DNA of 64,000 nt from Synechococcus sp. BO 8801 (lineage in GTDB: Bacteria; Cyanobacteriota; Cyanobacteriia; PCC-6307; Cyanobiaceae), in the NCBI RefSeq assembly GCF_002252675.1, contig NZ_NQKY01000001.1:248638-312637 (forward strand), in the 5' to 3' direction. Below the pieces are notes generated by a model. The model had not been told where the DNA came from. It did no database searches and saw nothing but the letters and a program-made list of their open reading frames with translations. The translations under genes were made by a program, and so were the position numbers. Below, in pieces: positions 8,301-17,113 of this stretch. Each line of letters begins with the position of its first letter. Position 1 is the stretch's first letter.

Positions 8301-9128
8301 GGCGCTGGCACCGGTGGCCCGCCATTCCGCAGCGGCGGCGCGGAAGGCCTGCTCCAGGTCGCGGCCCCCGTCCGACCAGGCCTGCCGGAACCGTGCCCAG
8401 GGCTCCTCCCACAGCGCCGCCAGCTGCTCCGCCAGCGGCCGCTCCAGGCCCAGGCCCGCCGGCAGGGGATCGAGGGCCAGGCCAGGGTCGCCATCGAGCT
8501 GCAGCAGCAGCCGCTCCAGATCCCCCAGGCCGATGCCCTCCGCCAGCCCCTCGACCAGATGCAGGGGAAGGGTCAGCACCTGCTGCTGCCAGTAGTCGTG
8601 GGCGATCTGGCGCACCAGGTCGGCGGCGTCGGTCTCCAGCGTCAGCTCAGGGGGGCGGGCGGCCTCCATGGCGTGGCGCCGCAGGGTGCGCTGGCAGAAG
8701 CCGTGGATGGTGGTGATGTCGGCGGCGTCGAGCTCCTCGAGGGCCAGCAGCAGCAGGCCCTGCACGGTGGCGCGGGCGCCGGTCTCCTCCGGCTGGCGCT
8801 CCAGCCATTCGGCCAGCACCGGATCGGGCGCCGCCCAGCCGTCTGGGGGCTGGAGGCCGGTGAGGGCCTGGAGGCCTGTGAGGGCCTGCTGAAGCCGGCG
8901 GCCGATGCGATCGCGCAGCTCCGCCGCCGCGGCGTTGGTGTACGTCACCACCAGCAGCTCGCGCAGGCCGAGCCGCTTCTCGGCCAGGAGCCGCAGCACC
9001 AGATGGGCCAGGGCGAAGGTCTTGCCGGTGCCGGCGCTGGCCTCCAGCAGCACGACGCCGTCATCGAGGCTGACGTCGTTGGCCTCGAAGCGCTCGGGCC
9101 CGCAGGGGCCGTCGCCTGCGACGGTCAT
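5304..9128 (-). CDS. recB: exodeoxyribonuclease V subunit beta (RecB helicase-nuclease)
   Basis: RecB is the 3'-5' helicase and the only nuclease of RecBCD. The 1274-residue protein has the UvrD-like Walker A EASAGTGKT at about 29-37, VVTYTNAAAAELRDRI (motif Ia), IDEFQDTDPVQW (motif II), VGDPKQAIYRFRGGD (motif III), VHRSKGLEFPVV (motif V) and VAVTRAQHLLL (motif VI). The C-terminal nuclease domain keeps the metal-site signature VADWKSNWLG, with Asp and Lys at about 1152 and 1154. The ATG at 9128 overlaps the recC stop (ATGA), and its own stop overlaps recD. The order recC-recB-recD on one strand supports assembly of the full complex. Confidence 0.95.
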   Translation of the reverse strand: MTVAGDGPCGPERFEANDVSLDDGVVLLEASAGTGKTFALAHLVLRLLAEKRLGLRELLVVTYTNAAAAELRDRIGRRLQQALTGLQALTGLQPPDGWAAPDPVLAEWLERQPEETGARATVQGLLLLALEELDAADITTIHGFCQRTLRRHAMEAARPPELTLETDAADLVRQIAHDYWQQQVLTLPLHLVEGLAEGIGLGDLERLLLQLDGDPGLALDPLPAGLGLERPLAEQLAALWEEPWARFRQAWSDGGRDLEQAFRAAAAEWRATGASATTPYAVRPRSDRSELVDAWLVQQPEGGSYAALMAQKELGSYFHPEPFCRAARKAEGAEREIRLPGHGLLEAVAALREGPAEAVLLHGCHWGRAELARRRARSGSIGFAQLLEGLDPGPDATAPTPLLRAVGQRYRAALIDEFQDTDPVQWRILRLAFPGDVHLLVMVGDPKQAIYRFRGGDLDTYRLARRSAARVLALQENRRSTPALIGGLNGLMAPAGLPRSGLPVPAVLARSRRSGPDGMAPVRLLWLGGDRGAGDSLPSRGGLEDRLPALVADAVLQLLEQAPALAVGDGRPPGPLRAGDIALLVHNHRQAEELRSALERRQIASRLVSKADVFASPAATALQRLLDALADPADPGRLRLLAASPLLGWSARRIAEAAPAEWSELAGRLQALARDLPHQGPLGVLSRLVDGEGLARLSVSGRLLADLQQVAELLQERLHVERLSLAAAADWLRRLRLDQTRASGTIPESHQAHSDKADEAVTVITVHRSKGLEFPVVICPYLWQAAGTPPAGGHRVGLRWHPPGGAGAHLDLHLRPAWGRGWPALRQHRDAERAERERLAYVAVTRAQHLLLLAWGPAKGQQANPLYPWLFPGDPLPDPEDDAPISGRSDGDWLLRLEEEIGRRALGLELHQVAAEPGAPRTLAPAPAAVDALRCGPVPRRTLDTSWSRSSYTGWTRSAHGAGVSEATLDQGRDTSDPSPEGEAPEGADAALWPEQGPLAGFARGPGAGDCLHRMLEQLDYRVPTDTPASQELVERELRRAGLEAEDLEPLLRGLEQVRLTPFGGGLGSLRVADLGPERRLNELSFDLTLGFVRAAQLAAAFADHPGGAFGAAYAATVGSLPVASRGFLTGSIDLIFTATDADGQERWWVADWKSNWLGRRDGEGRPLACGPRHYGREAMAALMAQSHYPLQAHLYLVALHRYLAWRLPGYDPERHLGGYAYVFLRGAPGAAGAQAPGGAVPGMFVERPPLGRLLALNGALGGHAAADSVEGAP

Positions 9129-12100
9129 CGCTCCACCTCCGCCGCCAGCAGGGGGGAGAAGAGGTCGCTCGCCAGGGTCAGGACTTCCGGGGTCAGCAGA
9201 TCGTCCGCCGGCAGGCCGGCGCCGAAGCAGGCCTCCATCTCGGCCCGATCCCGCTCGCCGGCGTGGAAGCCGGACCCCTCCCAGGTGCCGGCGGCCCGGG
9301 CCGGTCCCTGGCCGGGTTTCCTGCGCTCGCCTGTCACGTGGCTCCAGCCCGTCTCCGGCGGCACCGGCCATCCCCTGCTGCGCCACTGGCGCTGCAGGCC
9401 GGCCAGACGCTCCAGTTCATCCCGTGCCGCCTCCGGTTCCGGTGCCGTGAGCTCCATCACCGGCACGTAGCCATCGCCGTCCCGGGCGATCAGCACCCCC
9501 CGGCTCGGGGCGGGACCGGCGGCGCTGGCCAGCAGGAGCTGGAGCCAGAGCTCCAGCCGGTGGCTGACCCGGGCCTGGGCCGTGTGCGCCAGCACGACGG
9601 CCTCGCCCCGCCAGGGGACCGCGGCCTGCCAGGGGCCCCAGTGGTGGCTGGAGCGCCGGGGCGGGCCGAGGGCCTCCAGGGCGTTCGCCAGGCCCGTCCA
9701 GCGGCGCTGCAGCAGCTCCGCCTCCATGGCGCCCGCTGCCCCTGGCGGCAACAGGCCCTGGCCACGGTGCCGGTCGAGCCAGTCGGCCGCCTCAAGGGGG
9801 GCCTCCCCGCCGGTGTCCGCCTCGCTGAGGGTCGCCCGCAGCAGGGACGAGCGCTCCCTCTCCCCCAGGGCCAGGGCCTCGAGGTCGTCCACCCGCTTCT
9901 CCCACTCCCCGGGCCGCAGGCCCAGGGACCGCAGCCAGTGCGTCTGGGGTGCCACCAGCCAGTCCCGCAGGTCGGCGTAGGCCTCGCTCTCGCCTGCGGG
10001 GGGAGCCTCCCGAGGGGTCGCTCCGGCCAGCAGCGCCGGTGGCGGTGTCGGCCGATCGCCGGCCAGGCGGCGCACCGCCTCCAGCAGCCGCCGGTCGCAG
10101 CTGGGGGGCTCCCGCCCGCGGGCGGGCAGGAAGTTGCGCCGGTCGAGGGGGTTGGCGGCGTGCTCCACCAGCAGCTGCCCCATGGCCTCCGCATCCAGCT
10201 GGCCGGCCAGCCACTGCAGCCATTGGCCCACCGGTCCGGAGGGGGGCAGGGCGGCGCCGGTGCGGTCGTCGCGGCAGCTCCAGCTCAGCAGCAGATGGTC
10301 CCGGGCGGAGAGCAGGGCCTCCATCAGCACGTAGCGGTCCTGGTCGGCGGGGTGGGGATCGCCGAGCTGGCGCTGGCCCTCCATCAGGTGGAAAGCGGGC
10401 CGGTCGCCGGGCCGGGGAAACAGGCCCGCATCCAGCCCCATCAGCACGATCACCCGGTAGGGAATGGCCCGCATCGGTTCAAGGGCGCTGATGGTGAGGG
10501 CGCCGCTGCGGTGGCCGAAACGGCCGCTCTCGGCCCCGAGCAGCTCCCGCAGCGCGGCCGCCGCCACCGGCGCCTCCAGGGACAGGGCGCAGGGACCGGC
10601 GGCCGTCTGCCAGGCGTCGATGGCCCCCATCAGCTCGGGCCGCTCGCCGGCATCGTCGTCGGTGTCCCCGAAGAGGTCATCGATCAGCCGTCGCAGCCGC
10701 TCTGCCCAGACACCCACGGTGCCGCCCCGGCGCAGCTCCGCCAGCCAGTGGCGCAGCCGCCCCAGCAGGTGCAGCCAGCGGCCGGCCAGCTCCAGGGGCA
10801 CCCCCGCCTCCCACGGGGCGGTCTCCCCGGGCGCCAGGCCCGCATCGGCGGGCAGCACTAGGCCGAGCAGCAGCCGGTCGATCGTCCAGGCCAGGCTGTG
10901 GCAGGGCGGGTCCTTCTCCTGGCCGTCCAGGCCCCAGCGGAAGCCCGCCTCCTGCAGCGCCTCCACCAGGCGGGTCGCCTCGGCCAGCTCGAGGCTGAAC
11001 CGCTCCAGCAGGGGCCGGCAGCCCAGCAGGGTCTCCAGGCCGGTGGCGGTCAGCCGGGTGCCGGCCAGCTCCAGGAGCAGCAGCAGGGTGCTGCCCATCC
11101 CCGCCCCGTCCTGCTGGCTGCGGTCGGTGAGGCGCCAGGGGAGTTCCACGCCCGTGGCGTGGCCATCGCCGAACACCGAGGCCACCAGGGGGGCGAATCC
11201 GTCGATGTCGGGCGTCATCACCAGGATGTCCCGCGGTTCGAGGCCGGGGTCGGCCGCCAGGAGCTGCAGCAGTCGGTCGCGCACGATCTGCACCTGGCGC
11301 AGGCGACCGGGACAGGCGTGGAATTCCAGGGAGTGATCCTCCGGGTCCATGGCCAGCGAAGGGATCCTGTCCGGATCGGCCAGCTGCTCCTGCAGCTGGG
11401 CCAGCAGGGGGGCCGGTGCATGGCCGCTGGCGGGCCAGAAAAAGAGGTCCCGTTCCTGCTCTTCCCCCAGCTGGGCCTCACCGGTGCCCTCGAGCAGCTG
11501 TTGGAACTCTCCCCCCAGGCGGCCGAAGCGGGCCTCCAGGCCAGGGGCCTCCAGCAGCCAGGCGGCGTCGAGCGGCTGGCGCAGGGCCAGGGCGTCACTG
11601 AGCTCCCGGCGGCGCTCGCCGCAGCGCTGCCAGAGATCGCGGCACGGCGTCAGCAGGTAGAGGTCCACATTCCGGTGCCGGCTGAAGGCCTGCAGGAGTT
11701 GCACCTGGATCGGCGCCATGCTGCTCAGGCCGAAGAGTCGCAGGGGCGGGCCGCCCGCTTCGGGGCAGGGGCCGCCGCGGCGCAGCCCGGCGATCAGTTC
11801 CTGCACCCGGCGTCCGAACGGTTCGGCGCCCAGCTCCGCCCGCAGGGCGCGGTAGAGCAGGGGCTGCCAGCACTGGCTGTCGGGCAGCGGCCGGCCGTGG
11901 CCATCCACAGCCTGGCCGCCCTCCCAGGCCCGCAGCAGCTCGGGCCGGTAGAGGGCGTAGTCATCGAAGGCATCGGCGATCGCCCGCCCCAGCTGCCAGT
12001 GGCCCAGTTCCAGCTGGGCACCCGCCCCTCTGTCCGCAAGCCAGCGGCGCAGCGGCTCCCCTTCCGGCGCGGCGGCGACCGCCGGCAGCAGGCCCAGCAG

Positions 12101-12400
12101 GGGCCAGACAAGGCGGTCGGCACGCCAGGGATCGACGCCTCCGGCCGCGGGAACCTCCCCGGCGGGGGCCAGCAGCTGGTCGACCAGCTGGCGCAGGTGG
12201 CTGCCCGGGAAGGGAAAACGCAGGTTGGCGGCGATGCCGCCGAGGTGCTCGGCCAGCTGCTCGCCGAGCCAGCGGCTGGTGGGCCAGGTGTTGACCACCA
12301 CCTGGACCTGCTCGAACGGATCGGGCGGGTACAGGCGGAGCTGGGTGGCCAGCACGCGAGCCAGGAACTCGGCCCGGTTGCTGCGAAAGACCGTCAGCAA
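9125..12400 (-). CDS. recC: exodeoxyribonuclease V subunit gamma (RecC)
   Basis: RecC is the scaffold and Chi-recognition subunit of RecBCD, built from a helicase and a nuclease fold that have lost their active sites. The N-terminus (VFRSNRAEFLARVLATQL and VVVNTWPTSRWLGEQLAEHLGG) is the characteristic RecC opening. Typical internal motifs are DILVMTPDIDGFAPLVASVF and YRVIVLMGLDAGLFPR, which replace the motifs of active helicases. The 1091-residue length fits. The start used is a TTG at 12400; no ATG or GTG occurs upstream in frame before the previous gene, and the phosphatase stop is 10 bp away. No clear ribosome-binding site is visible, so coupling from the upstream gene is likely. Confidence 0.93.
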   Translation of the reverse strand: MLTVFRSNRAEFLARVLATQLRLYPPDPFEQVQVVVNTWPTSRWLGEQLAEHLGGIAANLRFPFPGSHLRQLVDQLLAPAGEVPAAGGVDPWRADRLVWPLLGLLPAVAAAPEGEPLRRWLADRGAGAQLELGHWQLGRAIADAFDDYALYRPELLRAWEGGQAVDGHGRPLPDSQCWQPLLYRALRAELGAEPFGRRVQELIAGLRRGGPCPEAGGPPLRLFGLSSMAPIQVQLLQAFSRHRNVDLYLLTPCRDLWQRCGERRRELSDALALRQPLDAAWLLEAPGLEARFGRLGGEFQQLLEGTGEAQLGEEQERDLFFWPASGHAPAPLLAQLQEQLADPDRIPSLAMDPEDHSLEFHACPGRLRQVQIVRDRLLQLLAADPGLEPRDILVMTPDIDGFAPLVASVFGDGHATGVELPWRLTDRSQQDGAGMGSTLLLLLELAGTRLTATGLETLLGCRPLLERFSLELAEATRLVEALQEAGFRWGLDGQEKDPPCHSLAWTIDRLLLGLVLPADAGLAPGETAPWEAGVPLELAGRWLHLLGRLRHWLAELRRGGTVGVWAERLRRLIDDLFGDTDDDAGERPELMGAIDAWQTAAGPCALSLEAPVAAAALRELLGAESGRFGHRSGALTISALEPMRAIPYRVIVLMGLDAGLFPRPGDRPAFHLMEGQRQLGDPHPADQDRYVLMEALLSARDHLLLSWSCRDDRTGAALPPSGPVGQWLQWLAGQLDAEAMGQLLVEHAANPLDRRNFLPARGREPPSCDRRLLEAVRRLAGDRPTPPPALLAGATPREAPPAGESEAYADLRDWLVAPQTHWLRSLGLRPGEWEKRVDDLEALALGERERSSLLRATLSEADTGGEAPLEAADWLDRHRGQGLLPPGAAGAMEAELLQRRWTGLANALEALGPPRRSSHHWGPWQAAVPWRGEAVVLAHTAQARVSHRLELWLQLLLASAAGPAPSRGVLIARDGDGYVPVMELTAPEPEAARDELERLAGLQRQWRSRGWPVPPETGWSHVTGERRKPGQGPARAAGTWEGSGFHAGERDRAEMEACFGAGLPADDLLTPEVLTLASDLFSPLLAAEVER

Positions 12401-12410
12401 AGGGGTGGGC

Positions 12411-13097
12411 TCAGAGGGCGCGGCTCAGCGCCGGGCCGGGGGACGGGGCGGCCACCGTGTTGCCCGCCGCTGCCAGGTTGCTGACCTGACGTGTCTCTCG
12501 CGTTTCGGGGCAGTAGGCGGTGAGGTCGCCGCCGTAACAGGCACCGGTGTCGAGCAGGACGATCGAGCCGACTCTCCGCAGGCCGGGCCCGGGGGTGTGG
12601 CCGACGATCACCTCACCGAAGCGGTTGTCGTAGGCCTGCCAGAAGGCCAGTCTCACGTTGAGGTCGGGTTGCCAGGTGCGGGGATCGAAACCGGCATGGG
12701 TGGCCACCCAGCCCTGACCCCAGTAGGCGAGGGGCAGCTGGTCGAGGCGGTCGCGCCAGAGGCGGCAGCGGGCCGCCCCCAGCTGGCGGTAGGTGTCGTT
12801 GCCGTTCAGGTCGGGACGGCCGGGCGCCAGGCCCGTGTCGAGCTGACGCACCAGGTCCCGCTCATGGTTGCCCTTGAGCCACACCGCCCGCTGGCGACGC
12901 ACCAGGTCCCAGACCAGTTCCATGGACTCCTCGATGCGGGAGCCGCGGTTGATCACATCGCCGCAGAACACCAGACGGTCGCCGGCCGGCAACTGGACCA
13001 GAAGGCGTTGCAGAGCGTCCGCGCATCCATGCACATCTCCGATGACCCAGTGCTGGGGCGGACGGTGATGGGGTGGACGCCGGTCCGGGAACGTCAT
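12411..13097 (-). CDS. calcineurin-like metallophosphatase (ApaH/PrpA type)
   Basis: The 228-residue protein has the phosphoprotein-phosphatase metal motifs in order: GDVHG near 20, GDVINRG near 46, GNHE near 77 and a distal histidine in THAGFD. This small bacterial family hydrolyses phosphoproteins or dinucleoside polyphosphates, and the substrate cannot be told from sequence. The ATG at 13097 was chosen because it precedes the first motif by a short leader and keeps the gene clear of the divergent gene at 13219. It lies directly upstream of recC with a 10-bp gap, so it probably heads the recCBD transcript. Confidence 0.85.
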   Translation of the reverse strand: MTFPDRRPPHHRPPQHWVIGDVHGCADALQRLLVQLPAGDRLVFCGDVINRGSRIEESMELVWDLVRRQRAVWLKGNHERDLVRQLDTGLAPGRPDLNGNDTYRQLGAARCRLWRDRLDQLPLAYWGQGWVATHAGFDPRTWQPDLNVRLAFWQAYDNRFGEVIVGHTPGPGLRRVGSIVLLDTGACYGGDLTAYCPETRETRQVSNLAAAGNTVAAPSPGPALSRAL

Positions 13098-13218
13098 CAA
13101 GAAGGATGCTTCCCCCCAAGTGTTGCCTCTGGAGTGGGCTTCTGTCACCCCCGCCGGCGCCGGCGGGCCTCCAGCGCTGATACGGTGCGCCCTCGGTGCA
13201 CCCTGGAGGCAACGGGCG

Positions 13219-13572
13219 ATGGACCTGAAGAATCTGCCGGTCACCCAGCGCGTCAACGCCCTGGTGAAGGCCCTCGACGGGGCGAAGCGCACCAACGAGG
13301 CCCTGGCCCGTTGCAGTGACGGCGAGCAGATGCTGGACGTGCTTCTCGATGCCTCTTCGCGGCTGGGGCTGGGTCTGACCCGCTGGGAACTGCAGAACAC
13401 GCCGCCGATCCGGGACTGGATCTGGTGGAAGAACAAGGAGGCCCCCCTCACCATCGGCGACAGCAAGCCGCGCTACCAGCAGGACGGCGGCCAGGGCAAA
13501 CCCCGTCCCGCGGAATCGGACCAGGAGGATGGTCCCGACGCGCCCCGGCGCCGTTTCCTGGGCCTGTTCTGA
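13219..13572 (+). CDS. cyanobacterial hypothetical protein, possible Nif11-like helical domain
   Basis: This 117-residue soluble protein begins MDLKNLPVTQRVNALVKAL. The stretch from about residue 12 to 52 (ALARCSDGEQMLDVLLDASS and LGLGLTRWELQ) resembles the small helical Nif11 domain of cyanobacterial proteins and RiPP leaders, but the resemblance is modest. There is no double-glycine cleavage site or cysteine/serine-rich core, so it is not an evident peptide precursor. The C-terminal third is polar and probably disordered, ending RRRFLGLF. It is divergent from the phosphatase-recCBD operon, and its stop is 39 bp from that of convergent ycf54. Confidence 0.6.
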   Translation: MDLKNLPVTQRVNALVKALDGAKRTNEALARCSDGEQMLDVLLDASSRLGLGLTRWELQNTPPIRDWIWWKNKEAPLTIGDSKPRYQQDGGQGKPRPAESDQEDGPDAPRRRFLGLF

Positions 13573-13611
13573 ACTGCCGCTCCGGCGCCCGCCCCCGCCG
13601 CCGCCCCAGGG

Positions 13612-13932
13612 TCAGCTCAGGGTGGCCAGCGGGTCGGGAATCGTGGCGCTGGGGGCATCGAAGCTGCCCACGGCCACGAATTCCAGCCGCAGCTTCATGA
13701 AGGTGATGAACTTCTCGTCGGTGGACACCACCGCCGCCGCCGGCCTCGGCACGGCGGCCAGGCCGGCGGCCAGCTCGGGAGCCTCCAGGAAGGCGGGGCG
13801 CTCCAGGAGCCAGAAGTCGATGGCCTTGTCCTTCTCGGCGTAGTTGCGCCGGCGCTCGCGCAGCACCTCTTCCAGGGGTTCCTCCTCAAGCAGGAAGGCA
13901 CGGCTGGCGGCGACGAAGTGGTAGCGGGTCAT
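13612..13932 (-). CDS. ycf54: Ycf54, Mg-protoporphyrin IX monomethyl ester cyclase factor
   Basis: Ycf54 binds and stabilises the aerobic cyclase (AcsF/CycI) that forms the fifth ring of chlorophyll. The 106-residue sequence follows the family closely: MTRYHFVAASRAFL, EEPLEEVLRERRRNY, KAIDFWLLERPAFLEAPEL, VVSTDEKFITFMKLRLE, and the terminal SATIPDPLATLS. Length matches the family. It lies 13 bp downstream of pdxJ on the same strand, so the two are probably cotranscribed. That links a PLP-cofactor gene with a pigment-synthesis factor, although their joint role is not evident. Confidence 0.93.
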   Translation of the reverse strand: MTRYHFVAASRAFLLEEEPLEEVLRERRRNYAEKDKAIDFWLLERPAFLEAPELAAGLAAVPRPAAAVVSTDEKFITFMKLRLEFVAVGSFDAPSATIPDPLATLS

Positions 13933-13945
13933 GGCGGGAGGGGCC

Positions 13946-14695
13946 TCAGGGCTGGCGGTCGCCGAACAGCGGGTCGCGGCGGGGATTCTGCACCAGCGCC
14001 CGCATCTGGCGCACCGCCTCCTGGAGGCCGACCACCAGGGCGCGGGCCACGATCGTGTGGCCGATGTTCAGTTCCTCCATCCCCTCGATCGCGGCGATCG
14101 GTTCGACGTTGTGATACGTGAGGCCATGGCCGGCATTGACCCGCAGGCCGAGCCCCCGGGCGATGGCGGTGGCTTCGGTGATCCTGGCCAGCTGGAACGG
14201 CTGCTCCCCCCAGGCGGCCTCGGCATAGGCGCCGGTGTGCAGTTCCACCCAGCGGGCGCCGCAGTGGCGGCAGGCCTCCAGCTGGGCGTCGTCGGGATCG
14301 ACGAACAGGCTGACGCCGATGCCCGCCTCCATCAGGCGCCCCGTCAGGGGCGCGAGGCTCTCCACCTGTCCGGCCACGTCCAGGCCCCCTTCGGTGGTCA
14401 CCTCCTCCCGGCGTTCCGGCACCAGGGTCACCATGTCGGGCCGGACCCGCAGGGCGATCGCCTCCATCTCGGCGGTGGCAGCCATCTCCAGGTTCAGCCG
14501 GGTGCGGACGGTGGCCCGCAGAAGCTCCACGTCCCGGTCCTGGATGTGGCGCCGATCCTCCCGCAGGTGCACGGTGATGCCGTCGGCGCCGCCCAGCTCG
14601 GCCAGAAGGGCGCAGCGCACCGGATCGGGCTCGACGGTGCGGCGGGCCTGTCGCACGTTGGCGATGTGGTCGATGTTGACCCCGAGGCTGGCCAT
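13946..14695 (-). CDS. pdxJ: pyridoxine 5'-phosphate synthase (PdxJ)
   Basis: PdxJ condenses 3-amino-2-oxopropyl phosphate with deoxyxylulose-5-phosphate to make pyridoxine 5'-phosphate, the last ring-closing step of the DXP-dependent vitamin B6 route. The 249-residue protein opens with [18 protein letters not shown], which is diagnostic, followed by [16 protein letters not shown] and [20 protein letters not shown]. The distal part has [18 protein letters not shown] and [11 protein letters not shown], the expected barrel motifs. The ATG at 14695 places the conserved N-terminus correctly, and the longer in-frame start is unnecessary. ycf54 follows. Confidence 0.96.
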   Translation of the reverse strand: MASLGVNIDHIANVRQARRTVEPDPVRCALLAELGGADGITVHLREDRRHIQDRDVELLRATVRTRLNLEMAATAEMEAIALRVRPDMVTLVPERREEVTTEGGLDVAGQVESLAPLTGRLMEAGIGVSLFVDPDDAQLEACRHCGARWVELHTGAYAEAAWGEQPFQLARITEATAIARGLGLRVNAGHGLTYHNVEPIAAIEGMEELNIGHTIVARALVVGLQEAVRQMRALVQNPRRDPLFGDRQP

Positions 14696-14835
14696 GGGCG
14701 GCAGGTGGCTGAAGCGATCCTGACCGCACCGTATCGGTCGCCGGGGGAGCGGCCGCAGGCCCAACTGCCCGCCGCCGGCCTTCAAGGGGGGGATCCAGCC
14801 CCTAGCGTCGACATCGACGTTCTGCCGGATCGAGA

Positions 14836-15567
14836 GTGTTGGCGGCGCAGACGCCCTCCGGAGCAGGCCTTTCCCCGGTGATCAGCCGGCGGGAGCGTTC
14901 CCTCTGCAACGGCATCAGCCCCTGGCTGTCCCCGGTGGCGATGGTGGTCACCATCGATCTGGCTCTCCAGGGCTATTTCAGCGAGCTGAAGGTGCTCGAT
15001 CGCGAGAATCTGCCCCGCGACGGAGCCGTGCTGCTGGCCCCCACCCACCGGGCCCGCTGGGACGCGCTGATGCTCCCCTGGGGGGCCGGCCGCCGGGTCA
15101 CGGGCCGGGACTGCCGCTTCATGGTCACGGCCGATGAGATGAAGGGTCTGCAGGGTTGGTTCCTGCACCGTCTCGGCTGTTTTCCCGTCAACCAGGGGCG
15201 CCCCACCCTGGCCAGCCTGCGGTTCTCCGTGGAGCTGCTGGCCTGCGGACAGCAGCTGGTGGTGTTTCCCGAGGGCCGCATCCGGCGCGAGGACGGCCCG
15301 ATCCGCCTGCACCAGGGGCTGGCCCGCCTCGCCCTGCTGGCCGCCAGCCAGGGGGTGGAGGTGCCGGTGGTGCCGGTGGGCATCGCCTACGGCCACGCCG
15401 ATCCCAGGCCCGGCGACCGGGCCGCCCTCTGTTTCGGCCGCCCCCTGCGGGCGGAGGGTCAGGGTCGCCAGGCGGCCCTGGACTTCAGCGCCGAGCTCGC
15501 CGCCGCCATGGAGTCGGCCGAGCAAGCGGCCCGCGCCGAGGTGGGTCGCCCGATCGGCTCCCCGTAA
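14836..15567 (+). CDS. plsC: 1-acyl-sn-glycerol-3-phosphate acyltransferase (PlsC family)
   Basis: This enzyme acylates lysophosphatidate or a related lysolipid at the membrane. The 243-residue protein has the HX4D motif (THRARWDAL), the FPVNQGR block, the substrate-binding [11 protein letters not shown] and the late VVPVGIAYG. An N-terminal hydrophobic segment ([17 protein letters not shown]) would hold it to the membrane. The start is a GTG at 14836, and a GTG at 14878 would also work. It is divergent from pdxJ with 140 bp between, room for both promoters. Multiple PlsC paralogues occur in cyanobacteria, so the exact lipid substrate is open. Confidence 0.88.
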   Translation: MLAAQTPSGAGLSPVISRRERSLCNGISPWLSPVAMVVTIDLALQGYFSELKVLDRENLPRDGAVLLAPTHRARWDALMLPWGAGRRVTGRDCRFMVTADEMKGLQGWFLHRLGCFPVNQGRPTLASLRFSVELLACGQQLVVFPEGRIRREDGPIRLHQGLARLALLAASQGVEVPVVPVGIAYGHADPRPGDRAALCFGRPLRAEGQGRQAALDFSAELAAAMESAEQAARAEVGRPIGSP

Positions 15568-15596
15568 AGTTCGGCCGTTACCCGTCAGGCGTCGAC

Positions 15597-16172
15597 GTGA
15601 TCAGGCCTTCCGCCGTTTCTTCCCTTCGATCCGCCCGGCCATCGGGCCTGGCCGGGGTCTGCGGCAGTTGCCTGGCCCTGCTGGCCCTCGCCCAGCCGCT
15701 CCTTCAGCCGCCGGCCCGGGCCCAGGCCACCCCCCAGACGGTCCAGCCCGCCGGCACCGATCTCAACCTTTCCTCGGTGAAGACCCTCCTGGCCAGGGGT
15801 GATGCGGCCGTGGCCGGCGGCAACCTGGCCGAGGGCCGGCGCCTCTACGACCTGGCGCGTGACGCCAGCCGCCGCCTGCTCGGCTTCTACCGCGACCTGA
15901 GCGGTTCCTTCCGCGGTCTCGACGCCCGCATCCCCCGCGAGATGGACGACAAGGGGCGGGAGGCGCTGACGCTGCTGGCCGAGTCCAACCTGCGGCTGGC
16001 GGCCCTGTTCCGCCGCCAGAACGAGCCGGAGGTGGCGATCCCCCTGCTGGTGGAGGTGGTGAAGATCATGACCCCCACCAACGAGGGCGGGCGCAAGGCC
16101 TACCAGCAGCTGGTGGAGCTGGGTTTCGTGATCACCCCCTACACCGCGCCGGGATCGACCGCCGGTGGGTGA
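15597..16172 (+). CDS. exported helical (TPR-like) hypothetical protein
   Basis: The 191-residue protein has a signal peptide ([20 protein letters not shown], then a cleavage region around PARAQA). The remainder consists of helical pairs resembling tetratricopeptide packing ([40 protein letters not shown]). The C-terminus ends in a short Gly/Ser tail. It is probably periplasmic. The GTG at 15597, 30 bp after the plsC stop, gives a complete signal peptide, so the two genes may be cotranscribed. The family is recognised only as a picocyanobacterial-type unknown. Confidence 0.65.
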   Translation: MIRPSAVSSLRSARPSGLAGVCGSCLALLALAQPLLQPPARAQATPQTVQPAGTDLNLSSVKTLLARGDAAVAGGNLAEGRRLYDLARDASRRLLGFYRDLSGSFRGLDARIPREMDDKGREALTLLAESNLRLAALFRRQNEPEVAIPLLVEVVKIMTPTNEGGRKAYQQLVELGFVITPYTAPGSTAGG

Positions 16173-16219
16173 TCGTCCTTAGATTCCAGCCTTCCGTCAT
16201 CTCCCCGACCCCCGCCGCC

Positions 16220-16453
16220 ATGGTGCAACCGGACCAGGTCAAGGACGCGATCCTGCGCGCCCTCCCCGATGCCGCCGTTGAGGTGGAGGATCTCACCGGG
16301 GGTGGCGATCACCTGCAGGTGAGGGTGGTGTCCGGTGCCTTCGCCGGCCTCAACCGGGTGCGCCAGCACCAGCTCGTCTACGGCGCCCTGCGCAGCGAGC
16401 TGGCCAGCGAGGCGATCCATGCCCTGGCGCTGCAGACCTCCCTTCCCTCCTGA
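16220..16453 (+). CDS. bolA: BolA family protein
   Basis: The 77-residue protein matches the BolA fold: [24 protein letters not shown] followed by [18 protein letters not shown], with the conserved Leu-x-x-x-x-x-His core and a C-terminal helix. BolA proteins form [2Fe-2S]-bridged heterodimers with monothiol glutaredoxins and act in iron-sulfur trafficking or iron sensing. The next gene, 23 bp downstream, encodes exactly such a glutaredoxin, which strongly supports the assignment. The ATG at 16220 was used; upstream codons belong to the leader. Confidence 0.93.
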   Translation: MVQPDQVKDAILRALPDAAVEVEDLTGGGDHLQVRVVSGAFAGLNRVRQHQLVYGALRSELASEAIHALALQTSLPS

Positions 16454-16476
16454 CGTTCCCTTTCGCGATTCCGACC

Positions 16477-16800
16477 ATGGATGCCAGCACCCGTCAACGC
16501 ATCGACGCCCTGATCAGCGCCAGCCCGGTGGTGGTCTTCATGAAGGGCAACAAATTGATGCCTCAGTGTGGATTCTCTAACAACGTCGTCCAGATCCTGC
16601 AGTCGCTGGGTGTGCCTTTCGAGACGTTCGACGTGCTCTCCGACATGGAGATCCGCCAGGGGATCAAGGAGTTCTCCGACTGGCCCACCATCCCCCAGGT
16701 GTATGTGAAAGGGGAGTTCCTGGGCGGCTCGGACATCCTGATCGAGATGTACAACAGCGGCGAGCTGCGCGAGAAGCTGGAAGTGGCCCTGGCCTCCTGA
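16477..16800 (+). CDS. grxD: monothiol CGFS glutaredoxin (Grx4 type)
   Basis: The 107-residue protein has the monothiol active site CGFS (LMPQCGFSNNVV, Cys about residue 31), the cis-proline segment WPTIPQVYVKGEFLGGSDI and the conserved FMKGNKL. Proteins of this type carry or transfer [2Fe-2S] clusters rather than acting as dithiol reductants. It forms an operon with bolA (23-bp spacing), the expected functional partner. The convergent DUF6761 gene ends 46 bp downstream. Confidence 0.96.
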   Translation: MDASTRQRIDALISASPVVVFMKGNKLMPQCGFSNNVVQILQSLGVPFETFDVLSDMEIRQGIKEFSDWPTIPQVYVKGEFLGGSDILIEMYNSGELREKLEVALAS

Positions 16801-16846
16801 GGCCCCGACCGCACCACGACGCAGGTGCCAGGTCCGCCGCGGCTGG

Positions 16847-17113
16847 TCAGTAGCGGCTGCGCTCCATCATCAGGCGGGGTTGGCCGTCGGGCCCCAGGAA
16901 GCTGGACGGGTCCTGGATCCAGCGGTCGATCAGCTCCTCCAGCCGGCGCTGGGACTGGTGGTCCAGCACGGCCGTGCGGCGCAGGGCATGGAGGTAGCCG
17001 TCCGCGTACAGACGCAGCTCGGAGGGTCCGTGGTGACGATCGGACAGGGCCTGGCAGGCATCACACAGGGACTGGAAGTGGCGGATCGCGTCGGGGTGTT
17101 GGAGTGCTGTCAT
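16847..17113 (-). CDS. DUF6761-type small cyanobacterial protein
   Basis: The 88-residue soluble protein reads AIRHFQSLCDACQALSDRHH, ELRLYADGYLHALRRT, LEELIDRWIQDPSSF. The pattern of a DGYLxALR helix followed by a hydrophobic-basic helix and RDPSxF-like end fits the cyanobacterial DUF6761 family, whose function is unknown. The ATG at 17113 was chosen; the upstream in-frame extension (MVPSAGFRRHNDARG) looks non-coding. It is divergent from the response-regulator gene, with a 203-bp spacer that must hold both promoters. Confidence 0.75.
   Translation of the reverse strand: MTALQHPDAIRHFQSLCDACQALSDRHHGPSELRLYADGYLHALRRTAVLDHQSQRRLEELIDRWIQDPSSFLGPDGQPRLMMERSRY

Noticed and set aside
3493..12484. 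Several plus-strand frames of 500-750 codons opposite recD, recB and recC
   Set aside because: Composition is typical of antisense shadows in GC-rich genes and no motif is visible, while the minus-strand recCBD genes are complete.
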